Positions 1 to 9,145 of a stretch of 64,000 nt of DNA are shown piece by piece (position 1 is the stretch's first letter; every line of letters starts with the position of its first letter). Location of the stretch: NCBI GenBank assembly GCA_002737725.1, contig NSIP01000001.1, positions 1 through 64,000 of the forward strand, read 5' to 3'. Source of the DNA: Rhodospirillaceae bacterium. Lineage in GTDB: Bacteria > Pseudomonadota > Alphaproteobacteria > Rhodospirillales > Rhodospirillaceae. The notes below the pieces were generated by a model, which saw only the letters and a program-made list of their open reading frames with translations, was not told the DNA's origin and made no database searches. The translations under genes were made by a program, and so were the position numbers.

Positions 1-1
1 C

Positions 2-121
2 GGGCACGCCGTGCTCATCGGCGCGGCGTCAATTACGGTTGCGACCTGGTCCGCAGCAACTCTGAAACCAAGTTTGTTCAAATCAGGCTTCGGTCGTAGC
101 AGCGACGGGGAACACAACTAG
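2..121 (+). CDS. Unidentified C-terminal gene fragment at window edge
   Basis: An open frame enters from the left edge and runs 39 codons to TAG at 119-121. The translation is alanine- and serine-rich with a short hydrophobic stretch near the start, and I do not recognise it. Its end lies directly beside the remnant IS3 element, so the stop may belong to the inserted DNA and the gene may have been cut by the insertion. The other frames of this stretch contain early stops. It could also be chance open sequence. Confidence 0.25.
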   Translation, partial: GHAVLIGAASITVATWSAATLKPSLFKSGFGRSSDGEHN

Positions 122-1475
122 ACTGTATGTCGTCAGAACATTTGGGGCCGATGGGGGAGTGATTTAGCGGAGCGATGGCCTCACCTAGTTTTTTGATCTT
201 AAGAGGCGAGCTTGCGGTGAAGCAAGCGTCGTTGTTCGATCGTTTCTCGTTTGATGCGTTCGCGTTCCAACAAGATCGCCTGACCCCTGCCGAAGTAGAC
301 GTCCGCCGGGGTCAGATTGTCGATGCCCTCATGGTATCTGCGGTGGTTGTAGTACTCGATGAAGCGCCCGATCTGCGCTTCGAGGTCGCCTGGCAGGTAA
401 TAGTTCTCCAACAGCATCTGGTTGTTGAGCGTTTAATGCCAACGTTCGATCTTGCCCTGCGTCTGAGGATGATAAGGCGCGCCACGGACGTGACTCATGC
501 GCTGCGTGTTGAGCCATTCGGCCAATTCGCCGGAGATATAGCTGGAGCTATTGTCTGACAGCAGCCGTGGCTTGTGCCGGACGTGGGCTTGATTGCAACC
601 CGACGCCGTCAGGGCCAGTTCCAACGTGTCGGTTACGTCCTCGGCCTTCATGGTGGTGCAGAGTTTCCAAGCGATAATGTAACGCGAGAAGTCGTCGAGG
701 ATGGTCGAGAGATAAAACCAGCCCCATCCGATAATCTTGAAGTAGGTAAAATCCGTCTGCCACATCTCGTTGGGCGTACTCGTCTTGTCGCTGAACTCAT
801 TAGCCGCTTTGATTACTATGAACGCAGGGCTGGTGATCAGATCATGGGCCTTCAGCAGGCGGTAAACCGAAGGTTCGGACACGAAGTAGGCCCTGGTATC
901 TGTAAAGCGCACCGCCAACTCGCGGGGGCTGAGCTCTGATTCTTCCAGGGCCAACTCAATAATCTGGCACCGCACATCGTCGGGGATGCGATTCCAGATT
1001 CGGTCAGGATGCGACGACCGATCCTTCAACGCTTCCGGGCCACCAGCCTGGTTCTGATCGTACCAACGGTAAAACGTCGCTCGTGGCACCCCGATCTGTT
1101 CCAGCGTTTTGCGCGCCGACAGGCTCGATTGCTCGACCATCCGAATAATCTCGAGTTTTTCAGCGGCGAGGTATCTCATACGCCGTCTCACCCATCCGCG
1201 ATCATGCTTTTTTTTAAGCAGCCGGATTTCGAGCGCCTGTTCGGCAACAACTTCCTTCAATGCGCTGGACTCGCGACGGCACAAATCGGCAATGCTGCCC
1301 TCGCCGCGCAGCCCGTCCAGTACAATTCTGAACTTGTCTTCAGCCGAATAATGATTACGCGTCGCTCGGCGAATGTCGGGTGAGTTATCTGTTCTTGCCC
1401 TTCTACCTATAGCCCAATTTCTATCACACCGCCTTGTAAAATCATCGCTTTCCTCTTGGACCAGCCAGTTGGAAA
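122..1475 (-). mobile_element. Degenerate IS3-family insertion sequence
   Basis: The element is recognised from its transposase, which carries the IS3-type orfA helix-turn-helix start and the orfB DDE integrase core. I could not find a convincing pair of terminal inverted repeats or a target duplication, so both ends given here are approximate. The coding part carries an internal deletion and a premature stop (see the pseudogene entry), so this copy should not be able to move itself. It sits upstream of the TRAP permease genes. Confidence 0.55.
199..1464 (-). pseudogene. IS3-family transposase OrfA-OrfB, inactivated
   Basis: Reading on the minus strand, orfA begins near 1464 in frame with CTG where a start would be expected, and continues through ATRNHYSAEDKFRIVLDGLR. 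At LCRRE (about 1285-1270) it jumps straight to SSALKEVVAEQ. Related OrfA proteins have about 40 residues between two similar RRE motifs, so an in-frame deletion is likely. The orfA/orfB junction is a run of eight A (1208-1215), which here puts both ORFs in one frame. The integrase core follows (WQTDFTY, LSDNSSSYISG, HPQTQGKIERWH). A TAA at 433-435 then interrupts a frame that continues unchanged for 78 codons; CAA to TAA would explain it. The family call is firm; the deletion is inferred from memory of relatives. Confidence 0.85.
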
Positions 1476-1511
1476 AGGTTAAGTAAAGGGGTGGGGTTGT
1501 GGAGAATTCCA

Positions 1512-2063
1512 GTGCGGTTTCTAACCGAGTTTGTACATGCAGTCGATACGCTCAACGAATGGGTGGGCCGAGGCGTTGCTTGGCTAACGCTGGCCTGCGT
1601 GATCACATGCTTTGCGGTTGTCGTTCTGCGGTATGCATTCAGCGTGGGTTATCCCTGGATGCAGGAATTATACGTTTGGCAGCACGCCATCGTTTTTCTG
1701 CTCGGCGCGGGGTACACGTTCCTGCACCGGGGGCACGTGAGCGTTGATATTTTTTACGGACAAATGAGCTCTCGAAAGAAAGCGTGGCTGGATATTTTCG
1801 GTACGCTAGTCTTTTTGTTCCCGTGGCTGTTCCTGGTTGCTTATGTTTCAGCGCCTTTCATTGTCGCGTCATGGTCGATCCGTGAACCCTCGAGTACGGC
1901 CGACGGCATGCCCGCAGTTTATGTGCTGAAATCAGCGATTGCGGCATTCTGCGCCCTCGTGTTCATGCAAGGTTTAGCTTTGTTGGTACGCCGAGGGTTG
2001 TTTCTGGCAGGCCATGAGATCGTCGATCACGAAGAAGACCCCATCACCAATGAACGCATATAG
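1512..2063 (+). CDS. dctQ: TRAP transporter small membrane subunit DctQ
   Basis: This is the small (about 183 residue) four-helix subunit of a tripartite ATP-independent periplasmic transporter. Hydrophobic segments lie around residues 20-45, 50-75, 85-110 and 130-155, with the typical motif MQELYVWQHAIVFLLGAGY and the HVSVDI stretch after helix 2. A GTG start at 1512 is chosen because GGAGA lies seven bases upstream; a GTG at 1491 would add seven residues but has its purine run directly against the codon. dctM follows after 21 bases. The matching binding protein gene lies convergently beyond dctM. The dead IS3 copy ends just upstream, so the original promoter may have been altered. Confidence 0.9.
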   Translation: MRFLTEFVHAVDTLNEWVGRGVAWLTLACVITCFAVVVLRYAFSVGYPWMQELYVWQHAIVFLLGAGYTFLHRGHVSVDIFYGQMSSRKKAWLDIFGTLVFLFPWLFLVAYVSAPFIVASWSIREPSSTADGMPAVYVLKSAIAAFCALVFMQGLALLVRRGLFLAGHEIVDHEEDPITNERI

Positions 2064-2084
2064 ACACTGGGACATAAAAACTAC

Positions 2085-3635
2085 ATGAGCCCCGTTTTGA
2101 TCGGTGAAGTGTTGTCGGTGGCTATGTTCGTGGCCATGCTGTTTGCCGTGATGATCGGCTATCCTGTGGCCTTCACGCTGGCGGGAATTGGGCTCATTTT
2201 TGCGGCCATCGGCTTGGGCCTTGGCGTGTTCGACCCTGCCATTTTATCAGCCCTGACCTCACGTACGTTTGGCACCATGGTGAATGAGACGTTGGTAGCA
2301 GTGCCGCTGTTCGTTTTTATGGGCGTGATGCTTGAGCGCTCAAAAATCGCCGAGGCCTTATTGACCACCATGGGCGAGTTGTTCGGGTCATTGCGCGGCG
2401 GGCTAGGATATTCGGTGATTATTGTTGGCGCATTGCTGGCCGCATCAACCGGCATTGTCGGCGCAACAGTGGTGACAATGGGGCTGCTCTCATTACCCGC
2501 CATGATGCGCGCAGGCTACGACCCGAAGCTGGCTACCGGAACGATTTGCGCAGCGGGAACTTTGGGCCAAATTATTCCACCCTCGACCGTATTAATTTTT
2601 GTCGGCGACATTTTGCAAGGGGCCAACCAGCAAGCACAGATGGCCATGGGCAACATGTCGCCCGAGCCCATTTCTGTGGGCCAACTGTTCGCCGGTGCCA
2701 TGCTGCCGGGTTTAGGCTTGGTCGTGTTGTATCTGTTGTGGATGTTTTTTAAGTCCGTGACGGATCCAGCTTCGTGCCCTGCCCTGCACATGACGCCTGA
2801 GCAGCGCGCGGGCCTGAGTAAGAGGGTTTTGGGTGCGTTAGCGCCCCCGCTTCTTCTGATTTTAGCGGTGCTGGGTTCGATTCTGGCGGGCATCGCTACG
2901 CCTACCGAATCAGCATCCGTGGGGGCAATGGGCGCGATAGTGCTGGCCGCATTCAAACGCGAATTGAACCTCGACATGCTACAGACTGTCATGCGCTCGA
3001 CCATGACAATCAGTTCTATGGTGTTTATTATTTTACTCGGCGCCAGTGTGTTCAGCCTCGTATTCCGGGGCTTAGGCGGTGAGAATTTGGTCTACGAATC
3101 CTTAGCAGCCATGCCCGGCGGGGTTACTGGGGCGGTGCTCGTGGTGATGTTGGTGATCTTTGTGCTGGGATTTTTCCTCGACACGTTTGAGATCATTTTC
3201 ATCGTTGTGCCCATCGCAGCCCCCGTACTGATCAAGCTTGGTGCAAACCCGTTGTGGTTGGGCGTGATGATTGGCATGAACTTGCAAACCAGTTTCCTCA
3301 CGCCACCATTTGGGTTTGCCTTGTTTTATTTGCGGGGCGTGGCCGAGAAATTGGTGAAAACCGCCGACATTTATCGCGGAGTTATTCCTTTCGTTGCCCT
3401 CCAAGTCATCGCTTTAATGGCACTCTGGATTTTCCCCGAGGCAGCAACGTGGTTGCCGGGTCAACTGTTCTCGAACGAGCCCATCGCACAAGAAGATTGG
3501 GTTCCCTCGGCGGGTAGTGCGGCGTCGGTGGCATCACCCGTAAGCGATGATTTCAGCGATCTTCTCAGCCCGCCCAGCGCTGACAAGGCCAAACCCTATA
3601 TGGATAACTTCGAGAACCTCGTACCTAAGCCTTGA
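2085..3635 (+). CDS. dctM: TRAP transporter large permease DctM
   Basis: The 516-residue protein is the large, many-helix channel subunit of the TRAP transporter, using the ion gradient to import the acid delivered by DctP. Family motifs include VPLFVFMGVMLERSKIAE, TMGLLSLPAMMRAGYDPKLA followed by AAGTLGQIIPPS, and NLQTSFLTPPFGFALFYLRG. The core ends near residue 455. After it comes a roughly 60-residue tail rich in Pro, Ser and Asp that ordinary DctM proteins lack, as far as I recall. The gene is spaced 21 bases from dctQ, so the pair is one operon. Its last 11 bases overlap the end of the convergent dctP gene. Confidence 0.93.
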   Translation: MSPVLIGEVLSVAMFVAMLFAVMIGYPVAFTLAGIGLIFAAIGLGLGVFDPAILSALTSRTFGTMVNETLVAVPLFVFMGVMLERSKIAEALLTTMGELFGSLRGGLGYSVIIVGALLAASTGIVGATVVTMGLLSLPAMMRAGYDPKLATGTICAAGTLGQIIPPSTVLIFVGDILQGANQQAQMAMGNMSPEPISVGQLFAGAMLPGLGLVVLYLLWMFFKSVTDPASCPALHMTPEQRAGLSKRVLGALAPPLLLILAVLGSILAGIATPTESASVGAMGAIVLAAFKRELNLDMLQTVMRSTMTISSMVFIILLGASVFSLVFRGLGGENLVYESLAAMPGGVTGAVLVVMLVIFVLGFFLDTFEIIFIVVPIAAPVLIKLGANPLWLGVMIGMNLQTSFLTPPFGFALFYLRGVAEKLVKTADIYRGVIPFVALQVIALMALWIFPEAATWLPGQLFSNEPIAQEDWVPSAGSAASVASPVSDDFSDLLSPPSADKAKPYMDNFENLVPKP

Positions 3636-4731
3636 GTTTGAACTCAAACGGCAAGCGGCGCGCATTCAGGTAGGCCTGCTCACCAATGCGCGTCCACGGA
3701 ATCACGTCTTCGCGGAATTTCAAGAAATCTTCGACGATGCGTTTGACAATGCGATTTGAAGATGTGTCGCCCGCATAGACTTCGTTCAGCACCTCATTGG
3801 ATTTTTCGCCGCACGCCATCAGCACCTCTTCGGGCAGGCCGCGCACAATCACGCCATGCTGCTGCACGAGCGAGCGCAAGGCCGGGCCCGAACGCGCGTT
3901 GTACTCGGCCAACATGTCGCGATTGGCCGCCTCAGCGGCGGTGGCGATGATCGCTTGAAGGTCTTTGGGTAGCGATTGCCAAGCTTGCTCGTTGATCATG
4001 AGCTGCAACCCGCCCCCTGGTTCATGGTAGCCGTGCGAATAGTAGTATTTGCACACTTGGTAGAAGCCGAGCGCGAGGTCGTTATAAGGCCCGATCCACT
4101 CGGCACCATCAATCGCACCTGACTGCAGGGCAGGAAAAATTTCCCCGCCCGGCAGCGTGACGGGCGTGACGCCCAATTTTCGTAACACACGCCCTTGGTT
4201 GCCGGGTGCGCGGAATTTCAAGCCATTCAAATCAGCAACACTACGTATTTCTTTTTTAAACCAGCCCAACATTTGCGTGCCGGTGTTGCCCGCCATGAAG
4301 CCGCGCAGGCCAAAGGGTTGATACAGTTCATCCCATAATTTCTGACCGTTGCCGTACTTGACCCAGCCTTCCAACTCGCCAGCTGTGAACCCAAACGGAA
4401 ACGCCGTAAAAAAGGCGCAGCCTTCGGATTTTCCAGTGTGATAGTAAGCCGCGTCGTGACTCATTTGCGCTGTGCCGCTGGCGACCGCATCAAAGCAACC
4501 GAGCGCCGGAACCAACTCGCCCGCCGCATAGACCTTGATGGTCAGTCGCCCGTTGCTCATGGCCGTGATGTTGGCCGCCAAGCGCTCGGCGCCCGTGCCA
4601 AGGCCGGGCAACCCTTTGGGCCAACTGGTGACCATGCGCCATTCCAGCAAACCCTGACTGATAGCAGGAGACGCGGCGACAACCGAGGCACCGCCGACAC
4701 TGGCGGCTTTTAAAAACGAACGGCGTTTCAT
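3625..4731 (-). CDS. dctP: TRAP transporter solute-binding protein, TakP-like
   Basis: This is a periplasmic binding protein of a TRAP system. The start at 4731 gives a 368-residue precursor with a twin-arginine signal (RRSFLK followed by an Ala-rich segment ending near AISQ). An upstream ATG at 4785 would add 18 residues before the signal and is less likely. Motifs such as YAAGELVPALGCFDAV, SHDAAYYHTGK, AGNTGTQMLGWFKKEI and DGAEWIGPYNDLALGFY match the 2-oxoacid-binding TakP branch as I remember it. The gene follows korB after 65 bases on the same strand and faces dctQM. This arrangement suggests the transporter brings in a substrate for the korAB enzyme. Substrate identity is inferred, not seen. 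Confidence 0.88.
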   Translation of the reverse strand: MKRRSFLKAASVGGASVVAASPAISQGLLEWRMVTSWPKGLPGLGTGAERLAANITAMSNGRLTIKVYAAGELVPALGCFDAVASGTAQMSHDAAYYHTGKSEGCAFFTAFPFGFTAGELEGWVKYGNGQKLWDELYQPFGLRGFMAGNTGTQMLGWFKKEIRSVADLNGLKFRAPGNQGRVLRKLGVTPVTLPGGEIFPALQSGAIDGAEWIGPYNDLALGFYQVCKYYYSHGYHEPGGGLQLMINEQAWQSLPKDLQAIIATAAEAANRDMLAEYNARSGPALRSLVQQHGVIVRGLPEEVLMACGEKSNEVLNEVYAGDTSSNRIVKRIVEDFLKFREDVIPWTRIGEQAYLNARRLPFEFKLKA

Positions 4732-4796
4732 CGTAAGAATTTTCCCGAGAGGTAGGCTTTCATTTGGCGTGGAAAATGCGACCAAATCAAGAGCCT

Positions 4797-5819
4797 TTAA
4801 TTCACAACCCAGGTTTTACCCGCGCGCATCAGCTTATCAAGATCACCGGGGCCCTTGGCGCGCGAAACATCGTCCTGAGCTTTGACTTGCAGCTCGTATG
4901 ACGGCGCGGGGTCGCAATAGATGACGCCCAGCACTTCGGGGAACGCAGGTGTGCGCAAGCCGCTGAGCATCATGGCTAAAATTTTGTTGGACTGATCGTG
5001 GATCATGACATCATTAGCCGTCACGCCGCTCTCACCAATGGTCACAATTTCGAGCGACAAGTTTTTAGTATTGAGGTGCAGGCCTTTGTTTTTCGCTTTG
5101 CCCCAAATCATCGGCTGGCCATGTTTGACGTGCAGTTGCATGTCAGCGGCCACGGCTTTTTCGGCGAAGTCTGCGAACACGCCGTCATTATAAACGATAC
5201 AATTCTGGATGATCTCGATGAACGACGCGCCCTTGTGGTCTTTGGCGCGCAAAAATAATTCGCCTAATTCTTTGGCTTGAATATCGATGCCGCGCGCGAC
5301 AAAACGAGCGTTGGAGCCCAGTGCAAATTGGCACGGGTTAACGGGGCTATCGATCGAGCCCGTGGGCGTAGACGGAGATTTTTGGCCAATGCGCGAGGTC
5401 GGCGACGATTGGCCTTTCGTTAGGCCATAGATCTCGTTGTTGAACAGTAAGATGTTCACATCAACGTTGCGGCGCAGAATGTGATAAAGATGATTGCCGC
5501 CGATGGACAGCGCATCGCCATCGCCGGTGACCAACCACACATCAAGTTCGGGACGCGCAAGCTTTACGCCTGTGGCGACGGCGGGAGCGCGGCCATGGAT
5601 GGTGTGAAACCCATAGGTCGCCATGTAATAGGGAAAGCGCGACGAGCAGCCAATGCCCGAAACGAAGACAGTGTTTTCAGGCTTGGCACCCATATTGGCC
5701 AGCGTCACTTGAACGGCTTTCAAGATGGCGTAGTCACCGCACCCGGGGCACCAGCGCACCTCTTGGTCGGTGGCGAAGTCCTTGGCCGTGAGTTTGTCGG
5801 GAGGTGTTTGAATGTTCAT
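4797..5819 (-). CDS. korB: 2-oxoacid:ferredoxin oxidoreductase beta subunit
   Basis: The beta subunit (340 residues) holds the thiamine pyrophosphate and part of the iron-sulfur ligands of an enzyme that decarboxylates a 2-oxo acid to acyl-CoA while reducing ferredoxin. Visible motifs are WCPGCGDY at 23-30, GIGCSSRFPYY near 55-65, the TPP/Mg signature GDGDALSIGGNH at 99-110 and the following NNEIYGLTKGQ. There is no fused ferredoxin domain. The length and two-subunit layout resemble the KorAB type found in aerobic bacteria. It starts 12 bases after korA ends and is clearly in the same operon. Substrate could be 2-oxoglutarate, pyruvate or a branched 2-oxo acid; the symbol is given for the most likely type. 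Confidence 0.92.
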   Translation of the reverse strand: MNIQTPPDKLTAKDFATDQEVRWCPGCGDYAILKAVQVTLANMGAKPENTVFVSGIGCSSRFPYYMATYGFHTIHGRAPAVATGVKLARPELDVWLVTGDGDALSIGGNHLYHILRRNVDVNILLFNNEIYGLTKGQSSPTSRIGQKSPSTPTGSIDSPVNPCQFALGSNARFVARGIDIQAKELGELFLRAKDHKGASFIEIIQNCIVYNDGVFADFAEKAVAADMQLHVKHGQPMIWGKAKNKGLHLNTKNLSLEIVTIGESGVTANDVMIHDQSNKILAMMLSGLRTPAFPEVLGVIYCDPAPSYELQVKAQDDVSRAKGPGDLDKLMRAGKTWVVN

Positions 5820-5831
5820 GGCGTCACTTCC

Positions 5832-7700
5832 TTACGCACTGCAATGTGTGCGAATGGCATTTTCAACTTCTTCGATTTTGAGCGGTTGACCCGAAACTTT
5901 CAGCAAGCCCTTGGCGTCTAGCAAATACTGACTTTTCAGCAAAGTCAGCATTTGGCCGTTGTTCATCTCGGCGACCACAACTTTATCGTAACTCTTCAGC
6001 AGCGCTTCGAGATTGCGCGGCAAGGGCCAGATATGGCGAATATGAATGTGCGCCGCATCAAAGCCCTGATCACGCATATTGGCCACGGCGCGGTTGATGG
6101 GCCCGTAGGTCGAGCCCCAGCCCACCACGGCGAGCTTACCTTTGGTGTTGCCGATTTCAGGCACTTGCGCGGGAATATCATCGGCGATGTTGTTGATTTT
6201 CGCCGCGCGCGTGTCGGTCATTTTCTGGTGATTGGCATCGGCATAGCTGATGTTACCCGACAGCGAGTCTTTCTCGATCCCGCCGATACGATGCATCATG
6301 CCGGGTGTACCGGGCTTCACCCAAGGTCGCGCCAAGGTTTTGGCATCGCGCATGAACACCTGATAGCCCTCGGGGTCGGTGCGAAAATTCACTTTGAAGG
6401 GCGTATAATCAGACATCGTCGGAATGCGCCACGGCTCGGCCGCGTTAGCGATATAACCATCCGAGAGAATCATCACCGGAGTCATGTACTTGGTGGCTAG
6501 CCGGACGGCCTCGATGGCGACATCGAAACAATCACCGGGCGAGCGCGAGGCCACCACCGGGATCGGCGCATCGGCGTTGCGGCCCCACACCGCCAAATAT
6601 AAATCCGACTGTTCGGTTTTGGTGGGCATGCCCGTTGAGGGGCCAGCGCGTTGGGTGTTCACGATTACCAGTGGCAGTTCGGTTGAAATGCCCAAGCCAA
6701 TGGCCTCGGTCTTCAGCGCAATGCCCGGGCCCGATGATGCGGTGATGCCAAGCTTGCCCGCAAAACTGGCCCCCAGTGCTGCGCAGCAGGCAGCGATCTC
6801 GTCTTCGGCTTGGAATGTGGTGATGCCAAATTGGCGAAGGCGCGCCAGGATATGCAAAATCGGTGACGACGGCGTGATGGGATAAGATGCCAGCACGGCT
6901 TCAAGATCAGCCAGCTTGGCACCGGCAAGCAGACCCCACGCCAGCGCCTCAGCCCCCGAGATCAGTCGGTACGTACCAGGTTCGTGCTTAACTGCAGGGA
7001 ACGTGCGCGGTGAAAGTTCTCCCGAGACTTCGTGAATTTCGCCGTAAGCATGACCTGCCTTGAGCGCTGCGACGTTGGCCAAGCCCACCGGGTCTTCAGC
7101 GCCGAATTTTTTATTCAGGCTATCCATAATGGGTTGAATATTGTGGTCGTACATCCACGACACCAGGCCCAACATCCAAATGTTCTTTGTGCGCAGGGCC
7201 TCTTTTTGCGACACACCAAAGGGCTTGGCGCATTCCAATGCTTGCTTTGAAATATCAATTTCGATGACGCGAAAATCGGCCAGCACGCCATTGGTGCGCG
7301 GGTCTGAATCCCACTCGGCGCGCTTTATTTCTTTTTCTTTGAAGGTGCCGGAATCGAGAATCACAATTCCGCCACGACGGAGTTGTTTATGATTAACCTT
7401 CAATGCCGCCGGGTTGAACACCACCAGCACATCGGGTTGGTCACCTGCCGTTTTGATGATACGTGAGCCGAAATTAATTTGGAACGCTGACACGCCGTAC
7501 GTGGTGCCCGTAGGCGCGCGGATTTCAGCGGGAAAATCGGGGAACGTTGCCAGCGAGTTTCCGGCCAGCGCGGTTTCTTGCGAAAACTGCGAGCCGAGAA
7601 GTTGAACACCGTCGCCTGAGTCGCCAGCGAAACGCACAACAACAGACTGCTGATCCTGAGAAGGGGCATCGCCCCGGCTTGGGTTGGACTGAAGATTCAT
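5832..7700 (-). CDS. korA: 2-oxoacid:ferredoxin oxidoreductase alpha subunit (gamma-alpha fusion)
   Basis: The 622-residue protein joins the gamma domain (about residues 20-200, beginning VVRFAGDSGDGVQLLG) to the pyrimidine-binding alpha domain (about 240-620). The alpha part shows SYPITPSSPILH, FQAEDEIAACCAALGASFAG, TASSGPGIALKTEAIGLG and TQRAGPSTGMPTKTEQSDL, all typical of 2-oxoglutarate- or pyruvate-type enzymes of the two-subunit class. With korB it forms the TPP-dependent oxidoreductase that feeds electrons to ferredoxin. A 7Fe ferredoxin gene (fdxA) lies elsewhere in this window, but nothing in the sequence ties it to this enzyme. A purine-rich GGAAAGGA precedes the ATG. The upstream metC-like gene is on the same strand, 135 bases away. 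Confidence 0.92.
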   Translation of the reverse strand: MNLQSNPSRGDAPSQDQQSVVVRFAGDSGDGVQLLGSQFSQETALAGNSLATFPDFPAEIRAPTGTTYGVSAFQINFGSRIIKTAGDQPDVLVVFNPAALKVNHKQLRRGGIVILDSGTFKEKEIKRAEWDSDPRTNGVLADFRVIEIDISKQALECAKPFGVSQKEALRTKNIWMLGLVSWMYDHNIQPIMDSLNKKFGAEDPVGLANVAALKAGHAYGEIHEVSGELSPRTFPAVKHEPGTYRLISGAEALAWGLLAGAKLADLEAVLASYPITPSSPILHILARLRQFGITTFQAEDEIAACCAALGASFAGKLGITASSGPGIALKTEAIGLGISTELPLVIVNTQRAGPSTGMPTKTEQSDLYLAVWGRNADAPIPVVASRSPGDCFDVAIEAVRLATKYMTPVMILSDGYIANAAEPWRIPTMSDYTPFKVNFRTDPEGYQVFMRDAKTLARPWVKPGTPGMMHRIGGIEKDSLSGNISYADANHQKMTDTRAAKINNIADDIPAQVPEIGNTKGKLAVVGWGSTYGPINRAVANMRDQGFDAAHIHIRHIWPLPRNLEALLKSYDKVVVAEMNNGQMLTLLKSQYLLDAKGLLKVSGQPLKIEEVENAIRTHCSA

Positions 7701-7835
7701 CTAACGCGTCCTTTCCGAAGGGCTGGTCAGCGTCACCCAGACACCAGCTCCAACCCTTATTCCCAGCCCGATATTACGGAGAAGCCCATGGAAAAGCACG
7801 TGAAACCGGGCGTTGGGAAATCACGGTGCCATGGT

Positions 7836-9047
7836 TCAAAGGGCCTGATTGAACCGCGCGAGGCCCTTTTCCAGGTCGGCGATCAGGTCTTCGGGGTCTT
7901 CTAGACCAATATGAAGGCGCAGGCCCGGTGCGGGCTCGGTCCACGGTCGGGCGGTGCGGGCCACGATACGGCTGGGGTTGGAGGGCGCGATCAGGCTCTC
8001 AAACCCGCCCCAGGAAAAGCCCAACGGGAACAGCTCCATGCCATCAATCATCGCCGTGATGGCCTCGTATGAGGTGCGATGGAACACCACCCCCATCAGC
8101 CCACAGGCCCCAGAACAATCACGTTTCCAGACTTCATACCCTGGGTCGCTGGGCAATGCAGGAAACAAAACGCGCTTCACTTCGGGGCGCTTCTCAAGCC
8201 ATTCGGCGACAATGAGCGCGTTGAAATGATGCTGCTTTAAACGCACCGCCAAGGTTCGAAGGCCACGTGTGGCCAAATACGCCTCATCGGGGCCCAGCGT
8301 CACGCCAATGGCCGACATGGCATTGGCAACGCCCGGCAGTGCCGCGTCGTTGACTGAAATAGTGCCAACCATGGCATCGGAATGTCCGACGACATATTTG
8401 GTGGCGGCTTGAATCGAAACGTCACAGCCCAAGTTCAAGGGCTGGCAAAACAGCGGAGAAGCCCAGGTGTTGTCGGTCAGCACCATGATGGGTTGATCGG
8501 GCGTGCTTTTGGCGTGTGCGGCTTTGGAAATGGCAGGCAAATCTTGCATCTCAAAAGTGTGCGAACCGGGCGATTCGCAAAATACCGCGGCGGTGTTGGG
8601 CTTGATCAGCGCGGCAATGCCCGCCCCGATGAGGGGGTCGTAATAGGTTGTCTCGACGCCGAAGCCGCTGAGAAAGCTGTCGCAAAAATTGCGCGTGGGC
8701 TCATAAACTGAATCCGTAACCAGAATGTGCCCACCGGCTTTCACACAGCCCAAGATGGAGATGGTGCACGCGCTGAGGCCCGAGGGCGTGAGGAAGGTAT
8801 CGGCAGCACATTCAAGTTCGCTGATGGCTTCTTGCAACGTCCAGTGCGTCGGCGTGCCGCGCCGCCCATAAAACAGGTTTTTTTCGCGCTTTTTAAGATT
8901 GCGATCCTGGGCATCGAGCATGTGGGCCATGCTGTCAAAGACCACCGTCGAAGCGTGATACACGGGCGTATTCACAATCCCCGCATTGCGCTTTTTGTTT
9001 TGACCCGCGCGGATCAGCTTGGTGTTGTTTTTCATTTTTCTACTCAT
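7836..9047 (-). CDS. metC: Cystathionine beta-lyase-like PLP enzyme
   Basis: This is a 403-residue member of the Cys/Met metabolism PLP family. The N-terminal phosphate-binding region reads YGRRGTPTH (60-68), and the Schiff-base lysine is K217 in AATKYVVGHSD, followed by ATRGLRTLAVRLKQH. The C-terminal LGFSWGGFESL motif is typical of MetC-type cystathionine beta-lyases, which cleave cystathionine to homocysteine, pyruvate and ammonia. Related enzymes (cystathionine gamma-synthase, methionine gamma-lyase) share the fold, so the exact reaction is likely rather than certain. ATG 9047 is used; ATG 9035 would trim four residues. It may be transcribed together with korA, korB and dctP, all on the same strand downstream. 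Confidence 0.85.
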   Translation of the reverse strand: MSRKMKNNTKLIRAGQNKKRNAGIVNTPVYHASTVVFDSMAHMLDAQDRNLKKREKNLFYGRRGTPTHWTLQEAISELECAADTFLTPSGLSACTISILGCVKAGGHILVTDSVYEPTRNFCDSFLSGFGVETTYYDPLIGAGIAALIKPNTAAVFCESPGSHTFEMQDLPAISKAAHAKSTPDQPIMVLTDNTWASPLFCQPLNLGCDVSIQAATKYVVGHSDAMVGTISVNDAALPGVANAMSAIGVTLGPDEAYLATRGLRTLAVRLKQHHFNALIVAEWLEKRPEVKRVLFPALPSDPGYEVWKRDCSGACGLMGVVFHRTSYEAITAMIDGMELFPLGFSWGGFESLIAPSNPSRIVARTARPWTEPAPGLRLHIGLEDPEDLIADLEKGLARFNQAL

Positions 9048-9091
9048 GGGATGACAGCAAACCTAAAGCCAACAGATGATAGACGCAAAGA

Positions 9092-9120
9092 AAAACCCCG
9101 GCCTTGAGGGCCGGGGTTTT
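9092..9120 (-). terminator. Intrinsic terminator of the TonB receptor gene
   Basis: A perfect 12-bp stem (AAAACCCCGGCC with GGCCGGGGTTTT) closes a five-base loop. On the minus strand the stem ends in a T run. It lies 26 bases past the stop of the TonB-dependent receptor gene and upstream of the metC-like gene, so it separates the two minus-strand transcription units. Being A/T-flanked on both sides it could work in both directions. Confidence 0.9.
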
Positions 9121-9145
9121 GATCCAGAAAAAAAACTTGCGATGA

